Positions 1-7,089 of a DNA stretch of 9,151 bases are shown piece after piece. The notes beneath the pieces were generated by a model that did not search any database, was not told the origin of the DNA, and saw only the letters and a program-made list of their open reading frames with translations. Positions within the stretch are counted from its first letter, which is position 1. Every line of letters begins with the position of its first letter. Position numbers and translations under genes: made by a program. Source of the DNA: Candidatus Methylomirabilota bacterium (GTDB taxonomy: Bacteria > Methylomirabilota > Methylomirabilia > Methylomirabilales > 2-02-FULL-66-22); the NCBI GenBank assembly GCA_016208645.1, contig JACQXP010000457.1, forward strand, positions 1 to 9,151, in the 5' to 3' direction.

Positions 1-2190
1 AGCGGAGAAGCCTTTTACATCCGTGACGAAGAGAGGGGCCACTTCTGGTCCCCCACGCCGCTGCCCAGCCGCGGAGCGATGCCTTACGTCAGCCGGCACG
101 GCTTCGGCTATAGCGTCTTCGAGCACACGGAGCGCGGCATCCGCTCAGAGCTGTGGGTATACGTGGCCCTAGACGCGCCGATCAAGTTTACGGTGTTGAA
201 AGTGCGAAACGAGTGTGGCCGATCCCGCCGGCTCTCTGCCACGGGATACGTGGAATGGGTGCTGGGAGATCTGCGGCCGAAATCGACAATGCACGTGGTC
301 ACCGAAGTTGACCCCAACAGCGGAGCACTCTTCGCGCGGAACCCATACAACACGGAGTTCGCCGACCGGGTTGCCTTCTTCGACGTGGACGGTGCGACTC
401 GGACCGTAAGCGGCGACCGGACTGAGTTCCTTGGGCGGAACGGCACGCTTCGGAATCCGGCTGCTATGACTCGGTCGCGGCTTTCTGGCAAAGTGGGGGC
501 CGCTTTGGATCCCTGCGCCGCGATCCAAGTTGCATTCGAGCTTGCCGACGGGCAAGAGCGTGAGTTCATCTTCAGGCTCGGCGTGGGGCGAGACGCCGAT
601 GACGCCAGCAACCTGGCGCGTCGCTTCCGGGGATCTGCTGCGGCGCGCGGCGCGCTCGAAGCGGTGTGGCAGTACTGGAAGCACACGCTCGGCGCCGTGC
701 AGCTGGAAACACCGGACCAGTCGCTCAACGTGCTGGCCAACGGATGGCTCGTCTACCAAACGCTTGCATGCCGTCTTTGGGCGCGGAGCGGATACTACCA
801 GCCGGGGGGCGCCTTCGGTTTCCGCGACCAGTTGCAGGACGTGATGGCGCTCATCCACGCCGAGCCGCACCTCGTGCGCGAGCACGTACTCCGCTGCGCG
901 GCCCGGCAGTTCCGGGAGGGAGATGTTCAGCATTGGTGGCATCCCCCCTCGGGCCGGGGCGTGCGTACACACTGTTCGGATGATTACCTCTGGCTGCCGT
1001 TGGCGACGTGCCGCTACGTTCTGAACACAGGGGACACCGGGGTGTTGGACGAACCCGTCCACTTCGTCGAGGGCCGCCCGGTAAACGCGGAGGAGGACTC
1101 GTATTACGATGTCCCTAGCCGGTCTGAGGAAACGGCCACTCTGTACGAGCATTGCGTGCGAGCCATTCTGAGGGGTCTCAGATATGGTGAGCACGGCCTG
1201 CCGCTCATGGGCTCAGGCGACTGGAACGACGGCATGAACGCTGTGGGCGATCACGGCAAAGGTGAAAGTGTCTGGTTAGGCTTATTCCTGTATGAAGTGC
1301 TCATGCGGTTCACTGAGGTGGCCCGCCTGCGTGGCGACATATCCTTCGTCGAACGTTGCCAGAGGGAGGCGGCTCACGTGCGCCAGCACATCGAGCAGAA
1401 TGGCTGGGACGGCGAGTGGTACCGCCGCGCCTACTTCGACGACGGCTCGCCGCTTGGGTCGGCGAGTAACCCCGAATGCCAGATTGATTCGGTTGCGCAA
1501 AGCTGGTCTGTGCTCTCCGGGGCGGGCGATGTCGAGCGCTCGCGCATGGCGATGGACGCGGTGGATAAGCGCCTCGTTCGCCGGGACCATGCGCTGATCC
1601 AACTCTTGGATCCGCCATTCGACACGTCGACGTTGAATCCTGGCTATATCAAAGGGTACGTCCCAGGCGTGAGAGAGAATGGTGGGCAGTACACGCATGG
1701 GGCGATCTGGGCGGCGATGGCATTCGCTGCATTGGGCGACAGCCGGCGTGCGTGGGAACTGTTGGCAATGATCAACCCGGTGAACCATGCGAGGTCTCCG
1801 GAGGCGATTGCGACCTACAAAGTAGAGCCGTACGTCGTCGCGGCCGACGTGTATGCGCTCTCGCCGCACACTGGCCGCGGTGGATGGACGTGGTACACGG
1901 GCTCGGCCGGCTGGATGTACCGGCTTATCGTGGAGTCACTCCTGGGGCTGAGGCTGGAAGTGGACACACTGCGTCTTGCTCCATGCCTCCCTGCGGATTG
2001 GAAGGCGCTCACGGTGCACTACCGGTATCGGGAGACTGTCTACCACATCGCCGTCCTGCAGACGTGCGCCGGGAATGGCGAGACGAGTGTGACAGTGGAT
2101 GGCGTCGAGCGACACGACAAGGCGATTCCCCTTGTTGACGACCGTCAGGAACACTCGGTCAGGGTGGAAATACACACCGCACGCAGTTAA
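1..2190 (+). CDS. GH94-family glycoside phosphorylase-like C-terminal part of a cyclic beta-1,2-glucan synthase (NdvB type), 5'-truncated by window edge
   Basis: The frame is open from base 1, and the codons before the first ATG (79) already read like the family (FYIRDEE, FWSPTPLP, then PYVSRHGFGYSVFEH), so the gene continues to the left and 79 is not the start. About 729 residues are visible. The N-terminal beta-sandwich covers roughly residues 1-190 and is followed by the alpha/alpha barrel. Recognisable barrel motifs are GFRDQLQD (ends residue 280), HCSDDYLWLP, GDWNDGM (from residue 406; the second Asp, residue 410, matches the general acid of GH94 enzymes), GKGESVWLG, and GGQYTHGAIW (His 566). 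The end has a small beta domain (LRLAPCLPADW). In full-length NdvB of about 2,800 residues, this region follows a membrane glucosyltransferase and is thought to control glucan chain length by phosphorolysis; the product is periplasmic glucan. A stand-alone cellobiose- or laminaribiose-phosphorylase-like enzyme is possible, but the N-terminal motif set fits NdvB better. No start or promoter is visible. Confidence 0.9.
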   Translation, partial: SGEAFYIRDEERGHFWSPTPLPSRGAMPYVSRHGFGYSVFEHTERGIRSELWVYVALDAPIKFTVLKVRNECGRSRRLSATGYVEWVLGDLRPKSTMHVVTEVDPNSGALFARNPYNTEFADRVAFFDVDGATRTVSGDRTEFLGRNGTLRNPAAMTRSRLSGKVGAALDPCAAIQVAFELADGQEREFIFRLGVGRDADDASNLARRFRGSAAARGALEAVWQYWKHTLGAVQLETPDQSLNVLANGWLVYQTLACRLWARSGYYQPGGAFGFRDQLQDVMALIHAEPHLVREHVLRCAARQFREGDVQHWWHPPSGRGVRTHCSDDYLWLPLATCRYVLNTGDTGVLDEPVHFVEGRPVNAEEDSYYDVPSRSEETATLYEHCVRAILRGLRYGEHGLPLMGSGDWNDGMNAVGDHGKGESVWLGLFLYEVLMRFTEVARLRGDISFVERCQREAAHVRQHIEQNGWDGEWYRRAYFDDGSPLGSASNPECQIDSVAQSWSVLSGAGDVERSRMAMDAVDKRLVRRDHALIQLLDPPFDTSTLNPGYIKGYVPGVRENGGQYTHGAIWAAMAFAALGDSRRAWELLAMINPVNHARSPEAIATYKVEPYVVAADVYALSPHTGRGGWTWYTGSAGWMYRLIVESLLGLRLEVDTLRLAPCLPADWKALTVHYRYRETVYHIAVLQTCAGNGETSVTVDGVERHDKAIPLVDDRQEHSVRVEIHTARS

Positions 2191-2213
2191 ACTGCTCGCC
2201 CGGAGAAGATATT

Positions 2214-2230
2214 TATCCCATTGTGGGATA
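2214..2230. repeat. Short perfect inverted repeat just after the GH94 gene
   Basis: TATCCCA and TGGGATA are separated by TTG, giving 7-bp perfect arms 24 bases after the TAA stop. No T-run follows (the next bases are TTCCC), so it is not a standard rho-independent terminator. It could be a weak transcript-end hairpin, an operator-like palindrome, or chance. Confidence 0.4.
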
Positions 2231-2392
2231 TTCCCTTCGTGATGGAGCCCCTGACTGAAGTTCACGGGTACCGCCAGCGCGGGAAGCTAAATGGCGGGGC
2301 GGTCCTGGAGGGGGCGCAAACATGCCTGTGGTGCCGTAGGACGGACCCACAATGGAGCAACCGGTCCGATCTGCAACGGGCCAGGCGCCGGA

Positions 2393-2428
2393 AGGGTCTT
2401 CGCCCCTCGGGGGAGCCCCCAGGACCCT
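2393..2428. repeat. GC-rich imperfect stem-loop
   Basis: The outer arms AGGGTC (2393-2398) and GACCCT (2423-2428) enclose an inner hairpin GGGGG-AG-CCCCC (2409-2420 area). The nested pairing would be very stable in RNA, but no T-tract follows and no riboswitch consensus was recognised. It may be a structured leader or terminator-like element between the two plus-strand genes. Function is unknown. Confidence 0.35.
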
Positions 2429-2620
2429 GCGCCCCATGCGGCACGGGTCACTCGGTTTTGGCTTGACAGCACTCCCCTACCGGGCCACGCTTGAGTTGTT
2501 TTCCGGGGGGCGCCCAGGCCCATCCCGAGTCTGCGAGCGCATCTGCAGCCCGCGGTCCAAGAGCCAAGTTCCATTGTGGTCGCGTCGCGGATCGAGACAC
2601 ACACGCGGGGAATGATCTCC

Positions 2621-2665
2621 ATGAATCTTGCTTCACATACTTGCTCTTCAGGGCTGTATTCGTGA
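2621..2665 (+). other. Mini reading frame overlapping the desaturase start by GTGA
   Basis: From ATG 2621 (GGGGA ends 9 bases upstream, a usable ribosome site) the frame reads MNLASHTCSSGLYS and stops at TGA 2663-2665. A second ATG in the same frame lies at 2612. The stop overlaps the proposed GTG start (2662) of the desaturase as GTGA. Two readings are possible. One is a short leader peptide coupled to desaturase translation. The other is that this is the true desaturase N-terminus, broken by a one-base indel (natural or sequencing). The better ribosome site sits in front of this frame, not the GTG. Confidence 0.3.
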
Positions 2666-3636
2666 GAACGGGCAGAGATCTCATACTTGCAACCCGGCCT
2701 TTTGCCGTGGAAGTGAGATGGAAGAGCCGTTTTTGTGCGCTCAGCACCCTTGCCTTGCTGATCCTGTTCAATGCCGGAACCTTCTGGAGTCTTCATCCCG
2801 CGGCGAAAATTCTCTTCAGCATCTGCAGTGGACTGGTTCTGGTGAGGATGTTCGTCATCTACCACGACCACCAGCACCATTCCATCCTCCACAAATCCAT
2901 TCCGGCAAACATTATTTTCACCGTGTTCGGGCTGTACATTCTTGCCCCTTCCAGCATCTGGAAACGCTCGCACGATTATCACCATAACCACAACTCAAAG
3001 CTGTTCAGCGCCAGTATCGGCTCGTACCCGATCTACACGCGACAGAAGTTTCTGAATGCGTCCAGATCCGAACGGCTGTCTTACCTCGCGGTTCGCCATC
3101 CCCTCACGATCGCTTTCGGGTACGTAACGATGTTTATGTACGGGATGTGCATCCAATCATTCCTCAGTAGCCCCCGGAGGCATTACGATTCGTTGATTGC
3201 GCTTGTCTTCCATTTTGCCGTTGCTGTCTCTGTCACCGTGTTCTTGGGCTGGCAGGCACTTTTGCTTTCTATTATCGTGCCCTTTTCGGTCGCCAGCGGA
3301 ATCGGAGCCTACCTGTTTTATGCGCAGCATAATTTCCCCGGAGTTACTTTCAAGGGGAACATCGAGTGGAGCTATGAACACGCCGCACTGGAATCATCGA
3401 GTTACATGGTGATGAATCCTTTCTGGAGATGGGTGACGGCCAACATCGGTTACCATCATATTCACCACATCAATTCAAGGATCCCGTTTTATCGCCTGCC
3501 GGAAGTCATGGAAAAGATTCCCGAGCTTCAGAAGGCGAAAACCACCACGCTGAGCCCTCTTGATATCTGCCGCTGCCTCCGGCTGAAAATATGGGACCCC
3601 GATGCCAACCGGATGATTCCCCTCAGCCAGCTGTGA
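2662..3636 (+). CDS. Membrane fatty acid desaturase (FA_desaturase family, acyl-lipid omega-6/Delta-12-like)
   Basis: Predicted 324-residue integral membrane di-iron enzyme that would insert double bonds into acyl chains of membrane lipids; the position of desaturation cannot be read from the sequence. The three histidine boxes are present: HDHQHH (68-73), HDYHHNHN (104-111) and HHIHH (265-269), plus QHNFPG shortly before the third. Hydrophobic segments lie near residues 20-40, 45-65, 78-95, 135-160 and 175-225. The C-terminal YRLPE and LRLKIWDP tail is typical of this group. The frame is open back to 2491, but residues before VRTGRDLI look non-coding. GTG 2662 is therefore preferred, with only a weak AGGG upstream. 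TTG 2641 and a frameshifted start at 2621 are alternatives. Base composition is about 50 % G+C against 60-68 % in neighbours, suggesting transfer or a different origin. It is convergent with the AsmA gene. Confidence 0.87.
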   Translation: MRTGRDLILATRPFAVEVRWKSRFCALSTLALLILFNAGTFWSLHPAAKILFSICSGLVLVRMFVIYHDHQHHSILHKSIPANIIFTVFGLYILAPSSIWKRSHDYHHNHNSKLFSASIGSYPIYTRQKFLNASRSERLSYLAVRHPLTIAFGYVTMFMYGMCIQSFLSSPRRHYDSLIALVFHFAVAVSVTVFLGWQALLLSIIVPFSVASGIGAYLFYAQHNFPGVTFKGNIEWSYEHAALESSSYMVMNPFWRWVTANIGYHHIHHINSRIPFYRLPEVMEKIPELQKAKTTTLSPLDICRCLRLKIWDPDANRMIPLSQL

Positions 3637-3746
3637 GGATCCGGCCGACAGAACGACGAGAGGGAGATTCCTCGCCCGCGATGCCTCCAGCCCAGGCCTC
3701 TTCCCCGGCTCTGCTTAGTCCACGCGGTCAACAACGTCCTTCTCCC

Positions 3747-3875
3747 CACGTCGCCACCCAGCCGGACAGCGTCGCCGTCGAGCTGATCGTCATCAATCCC
3801 ACCGTGCGGCAGAACTACCAGGCCGCTTACGAGCGGTACGTGGCCGAGGGCCATAGGCAGGTTGCTCTCGACTGA
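3747..3875 (+). pseudogene. Possible remnant: C-terminal-like reading frame of unknown gene
   Basis: A plus-strand frame open from inside the desaturase end runs to TGA 3873-3875. Only its last 42 or so codons look protein-like (PDSVAVELIVINP, then RQNYQAAYERYVAEG), with G/C-rich third positions. The NYxxxYxxY pattern is faintly like the tail of FGGY-type sugar kinases, but the match is too weak to name. No start codon or ribosome site belongs to this segment alone. It may be the debris of a deleted gene, or chance coding likeness in GC-rich DNA. Confidence 0.2.
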
Positions 3876-3892
3876 GCGAGCGTTCCAGGTTG

Positions 3893-3916
3893 GCAGGATC
3901 GCAGGTTCGCAGGTTA
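3893..3916 (+). repeat. Three tandem 8-bp units next to AsmA stop
   Basis: The units GCAGGATC, GCAGGTTC and GCAGGTTA follow each other directly, 7 bases beyond the AsmA stop codon. Related GGCAGGTTG occurs at 3857-3865. It is non-coding, has no hairpin potential, and its function is unknown; it may be slippage-derived. Confidence 0.5.
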
Positions 3917-3923
3917 GAGCGGG

Positions 3924-6014
3924 TCACCTTCCGAACAGGCCGCGAAAGAACTGCTCGATGCCGCGCCCCGTCTTCGGTGGCTCCTGGCCGGCCGGCGCCG
4001 CGGCCGAAGGCGCGGACCCAGTCCTGGCAGGCGCGGGCGTCCTACCCAGGGCGGTTTCGCAGGGTCGGGGGTCTGCCATCACCCGCTTCGCCAGAGCCTC
4101 GGCGAGGAACGAGAGGCCACCCGTCGCCACGGCCGCCCCGATGGAGAGGGCGGTCCTGCCCACCCCCAGCTCGTCCACGCCAATCATCGGTTCCGCCAGG
4201 GTCCCGCGGACCCGGAGGAGCTTGACCAGCTCGCCGGCGCCGATGCCCAGCATCTGGCGAGTGTCCGGACGCAGGGAGAAATCGATGGCCTCGGTTTTCA
4301 GATTCGCCGTCCCGCTGCTCACCAGAGTCATCTTGCTCGTCTCGAAGGCGATGGTCCTGTCGCTGATGGCGACACCGTCCTTGGCCCCGAACCTCATGAC
4401 CCCGCACTTGAGTTCGGTGTACAGATCCGCCTTGCCGGTCGGGCTCAGTCGCTCGGCGATCTGGGTCAGCAGATCGGCACCCAACCACTCGATGAACTTC
4501 GAGTGAATCCTGCCCTCACCCAAGACCAACAGCAGGTCCCCGTTGAGCCCGGCCATCAGGTCCCGGACCGAGCCGCCGCTCCCCCTGAGGGTCAGGGCAA
4601 CGTCGGTCTTGACCCCCGTCACGAGAGCGGGATTGCCCATCTGGCGGAGCACCTGATTCAGGTCGATTGCCTTCGCATCCACCTTGGCCGCCAGGCTGGC
4701 GGTCTTCTCCGAGGACGCATCGAGCGCGATCTGTCCGGTCACCGCGCCGCCGCCGATCCGGGTGCCGAAAGGCTGGACCTCGAGCCGTCCCCCTGACAGC
4801 GCGACACGCGCGGCCAGCCCCTCGACGGAGAACGTGTTCGGTAGCACCAGCCGGTCCACCTTGAGGTCAAGGTCGGCGTCGGCCGTCTTGAGGACGCTGA
4901 GCGGAAGGGGATCGGCAGGGAACACCCGCTTGTCCCCGCTCGGTGCCGGGGTCTTCTGGGAGGCGGCGGCGCCGGTCCGCCTCGCCCCCTCTCTCGGGAG
5001 CAACTCGGACAGGTCCACCAGCGTCGAGGTGAGCTGCGCCTTGACCCTCGGTCGTGGTCCGGCGATCCAGATGGTCCCGCTGCCGGCCAGGTGGCTCTTG
5101 CCGAGGCTGGCTTCGATGCCGGAGGCGGAGAGCGCCTGCGGCGAGCCGGTCACCTTCGCCGTCACGGCGAACGGCCCGAGGGCGGGCACGGCCTTGCCCA
5201 CGAGCCTGGCAACCTCCGCAACATCCTGCCCCTGTGCCGACACCTTGAGGTCCAGGCCCGTACCTTCCATCGGCCTGGCGATCGTGCCCTCCGCCTCGAT
5301 GGCGGCGCCACCGGCCTTGAGGGCGAGCTTGACCGGATAGGGTCGGGAGAGCGCCTGAAGCTCGCTCAGCGGCCCCACGGTCCCGGCCAGGACGAATGGC
5401 CTGCCGGCGTATGCGCCGGCAAAGTCGATGGTCAGCGGACTGGTCACATCCTTTGCCCGAAGATCCAGCCGATCGAGGGTAAGGCGGGTCACCCGCTTCG
5501 TCTTGCCGTCGCGATAGGCGAGGCTACCCTTCTCGATTCGCACGTTCTCCACCGCGAGGGCGGGCAGCGCCGTCCTGGTCTCAGTCGGCTTCGCGGCGGG
5601 AGGGGGCGGGGGGGCCGCCGAGTCCCCCAGGGACCAGTTGCCGTTGCCCTTAGCATTCGTTTCCAGCAGGATGTCCGGCTGCACCAGGACGAGGCGCTTG
5701 ATCCGGACGTCGCGAAAGAGCAGGGGAATCAGGGCCACATCCACCTCCAAGCGGTGGGCCTTCACCATCTCCGGCCGGGATCCCCAGGGAGCGTTGGCAA
5801 ACGAGACGTCTTCGACCACCACGGCCGGCGACAAGCCGAATTGGAGGTCGAGGTTGCCCCCGATCCAGAGCTCCCGGCCGGTGGCAGCCTTGGCCTTTTC
5901 GACGATCAGGCCCTTGTACTGGTTCATGTCTATGGACCGCAAGGCCAGGACGGCAGCCACAATGATCCCCAGGAGCACCGCGGCCACCGCCATGAGGATC
6001 GCCTTCAGGCGCAT
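3924..6014 (-). CDS. AsmA family envelope protein
   Basis: 696-residue protein anchored by one N-terminal membrane segment (about residues 5-26, LMAVAAVLLGIIVAAVLAL), with the rest predicted periplasmic. AsmA-like proteins are long beta-rich, bridge-like proteins linked to outer-membrane assembly and lipid transport. Family signs are the N-terminal ATGRELWIGGNLDLQFGLSP and NAPWGSRPEM region, a proline-rich linker near residues 134-145, and the C-terminal AsmA region (about 375-640) with LVLPNTFSVEGL, IGGGAVTGQI, LNGDLLLVLGEGRI, IDFSLRPD and the RGTLAEPMIGVD signature. The tail after about 650 is low-complexity Ala/Pro-rich and ends FFRGLFGR. The start is set at ATG 6014, just before the basic MRLK and the membrane segment. 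A TTG at 6044 would add ten residues (MPAGHGGGRK) unlike a signal-anchor start. An eight-G run lies 7-15 bases upstream of the ATG. The gene is convergent with the desaturase; no operon partner is intact upstream. Confidence 0.9.
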   Translation of the reverse strand: MRLKAILMAVAAVLLGIIVAAVLALRSIDMNQYKGLIVEKAKAATGRELWIGGNLDLQFGLSPAVVVEDVSFANAPWGSRPEMVKAHRLEVDVALIPLLFRDVRIKRLVLVQPDILLETNAKGNGNWSLGDSAAPPPPPAAKPTETRTALPALAVENVRIEKGSLAYRDGKTKRVTRLTLDRLDLRAKDVTSPLTIDFAGAYAGRPFVLAGTVGPLSELQALSRPYPVKLALKAGGAAIEAEGTIARPMEGTGLDLKVSAQGQDVAEVARLVGKAVPALGPFAVTAKVTGSPQALSASGIEASLGKSHLAGSGTIWIAGPRPRVKAQLTSTLVDLSELLPREGARRTGAAASQKTPAPSGDKRVFPADPLPLSVLKTADADLDLKVDRLVLPNTFSVEGLAARVALSGGRLEVQPFGTRIGGGAVTGQIALDASSEKTASLAAKVDAKAIDLNQVLRQMGNPALVTGVKTDVALTLRGSGGSVRDLMAGLNGDLLLVLGEGRIHSKFIEWLGADLLTQIAERLSPTGKADLYTELKCGVMRFGAKDGVAISDRTIAFETSKMTLVSSGTANLKTEAIDFSLRPDTRQMLGIGAGELVKLLRVRGTLAEPMIGVDELGVGRTALSIGAAVATGGLSFLAEALAKRVMADPRPCETALGRTPAPARTGSAPSAAAPAGQEPPKTGRGIEQFFRGLFGR

Positions 6015-6267
6015 CTTCCGACCCCCCCCATGACCGGCTGGCAAGATGTCATCCGCCCTCCCCCCACACCATGCCGGCCCGGTCCGAAGCCCGCAAGAAG
6101 AAAATTCAGCCGGTCCTGTTCCCCGAGATTGAGTGAAAGGGGGACCTTGGGGGAGCGGACAGGAGAGGGACCCGGCATTACGAGCCCCATACCTTCATGC
6201 CGCTCATTCACACCCGCACCAGTGGCAGGCGGGCTCGGCGAGGCCGCGTCTGGACTCGAGGTCGGGG
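6015..6267. other. Non-coding gap upstream of the AsmA gene
   Basis: About 250 bases between the AsmA start and the AttH-like scrap. It should carry the AsmA promoter on the minus strand, but no clear -35/-10 pair is visible. A 21-codon plus-strand frame (6071-6136, MPARSEARKKKIQPVLFPEIE) lacks a ribosome site and is not called as a gene. Long open frames crossing this gap are GC-driven shadows. Confidence 0.5.
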
Positions 6268-6327
6268 TCGCTTGCGGAAGGGTTCGGCGGTGCCGGTCAT
6301 ATGCACCGGGCCGCGCGCGGACCGATC
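6268..6327 (-). pseudogene. Decayed C-terminal remnant of an AttH/CrtC-like gene
   Basis: Read on the minus strand, this stretch encodes DRSARGPVHMTGTAEPFRKR. It matches the end of the intact AttH-like protein at 8196-9151 (DRRLTGRGYVEMTGYAEPFRKK). At DNA level 27 of 30 bases agree between 6271-6300 and 8205-8234. The frame continues past the expected stop into low-complexity Arg/Pro codons and ends at a distant TGA. Upstream it loses all likeness within about 20 codons. It has no start and lies about 55 bases downstream of the truncated permease. I infer a leftover from a second AttH-like copy, or from a duplication that moved the 3' end. Confidence 0.6.
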
Positions 6328-6381
6328 CTGTTTGCCGCTCGGGATGTACCCCGGGGATGCGCGCCGCCGGCCCTCGCCCCG

Positions 6382-7066
6382 TCAGCCCTTGACCGCGCCG
6401 GCCGTCAGGCCCGAGACGTAGTGCTTCACGAAGAAGGAATACAGGATGGCGATGGGAAACGAGCCCAGGACCGCCGAGGCCATGAGGGAGCCCCAGAACA
6501 GGGTGTCGGCCTTGATCATGTCGCTCACGACACCCACGGGGATGTTCTTCATAGGGCCGGAGGACATGAAGATCAGGGCGTAGAGGAACTCGTTCCAGCA
6601 GAGGGTGAAGGAGAAGATCCCCGCCGAGAGGAGGCCGGGGATGGACAGGGGAAGGACAATTCGGACCAGGATCTGCAAGCGGGAACAGCCATCGGCCATG
6701 GCGCTCTCCTCGATCTCTTTGGGGATCGTCCGGAAGTAACCCATGAGCAGCCAAGAGGCGAACGGGATGAGCTGCGTCGGGTAGGTGAGGATCAATGCCC
6801 AGTAGGTGTTGTAGAGGCCGAGCGTGGCGATCACCTGCGCCAGGGGCAGGAAGAGGAGTGTGGGCGGCACGAGGTATGCCAGGAAGATCCCCACCCCCAG
6901 GAACGTGCTGCCGGGGAACCGGAGGCGCGCCAGGGCATACCCGATGAGGACGCTGCAGCCCAGCGAGATGGCCGTGGAGACCACCGACACGATCAGGGTG
7001 TTCTTGACCCACTCGGGGAAGTCGGTGCTCTGGAAGAGATAGCGGTAGTTCTCCAGCGGGAGGGAC
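6382..7066 (-). pseudogene. Carbohydrate ABC transporter inner-membrane permease (MalG/UgpE-type), N-terminally truncated at an insertion element
   Basis: Subunit of a binding-protein-dependent sugar importer (BPD_transp_1 fold), which forms the membrane channel with a partner permease. The reading is in frame from PSLPLENYRYLFQSTDFPEWVKNT, the usual periplasmic segment after the first membrane helix, to TGA 6382-6384. The EAA loop that docks on the ATPase is intact (EIEESAMADG, then RIVLPLSIPG, about 6640-6710), as are the later helices and the family-typical C-terminus HYVSGLTAGAVKG. About 227 codons remain of a usual 270-280. The first helix and the start codon are gone, and the likeness stops at the inverted repeat of the adjacent element. 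Upstream in frame there is a TAG inside the transposase gene and no ATG; the only usable start is an internal GTG at 6990 (202 residues). No partner permease, ATPase or binding protein is in the window. It is most likely non-functional. Confidence 0.85.
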
Positions 7067-7089
7067 GGGGACGTAGCACACTTATCGCA
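7067..7089. repeat. Left terminal inverted repeat of the element
   Basis: Starts GGGGACGTAGCACACTTATC and pairs with 8157-8179, differing at one base (A/G within GCRCAC). The transposase TAA stop (complement at 7082-7084) is inside it. The outer edge marks the point where permease homology begins. Confidence 0.8.

Larger units (their letters stand above)
2191..2661. other. Intergenic spacer between GH94 gene and desaturase
   Basis: This stretch of about 470 bases has no convincing full gene on either strand. Short open frames exist in several registers but none resembles a known family, and their composition looks like GC-rich filler. It holds a 7-bp inverted repeat at 2214-2230, a longer GC-rich stem-loop at 2393-2428, and a mini reading frame at 2621-2665. 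A TTGACA hexamer at 2463-2468 has no TATAAT-like partner at a proper distance, so no promoter is called. Composition drops sharply from GC-rich (2290-2460) to about 50 % G+C near the desaturase. Confidence 0.5.

Noticed and set aside
169..1194. 341-codon minus-strand frame opposite the GH94 gene
   Set aside because: Shadow of the GH94 coding strand; no recognisable domains.
2214..2230. Rho-independent terminator for the GH94 gene
   Set aside because: The arms are only 7 bp and A/T-rich at the base, and no T-run follows.
2463..2491. TTGACA hexamer as a desaturase promoter
   Set aside because: No TATAAT-like box at 16-19 bases; the downstream sequence is CACGCT-like.
6071..6136. 21-codon plus-strand ORF reading MPARSEARKKKIQPVLFPEIE
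   Set aside because: Looks mildly protein-like but has no ribosome site, lies antisense in the AsmA upstream region, and is too short to support.
5091..6392. 433-codon open frame on the plus strand opposite AsmA
   Set aside because: Antisense to a well-supported AsmA gene; composition rich in Gly/Arg/His without any family motif, typical of a GC-rich shadow frame.
6005..7081. 358-codon minus-strand open frame overlapping the permease
   Set aside because: Out of frame with the clear permease reading (EAA loop, membrane helices); Pro/Arg-rich low-complexity shadow.
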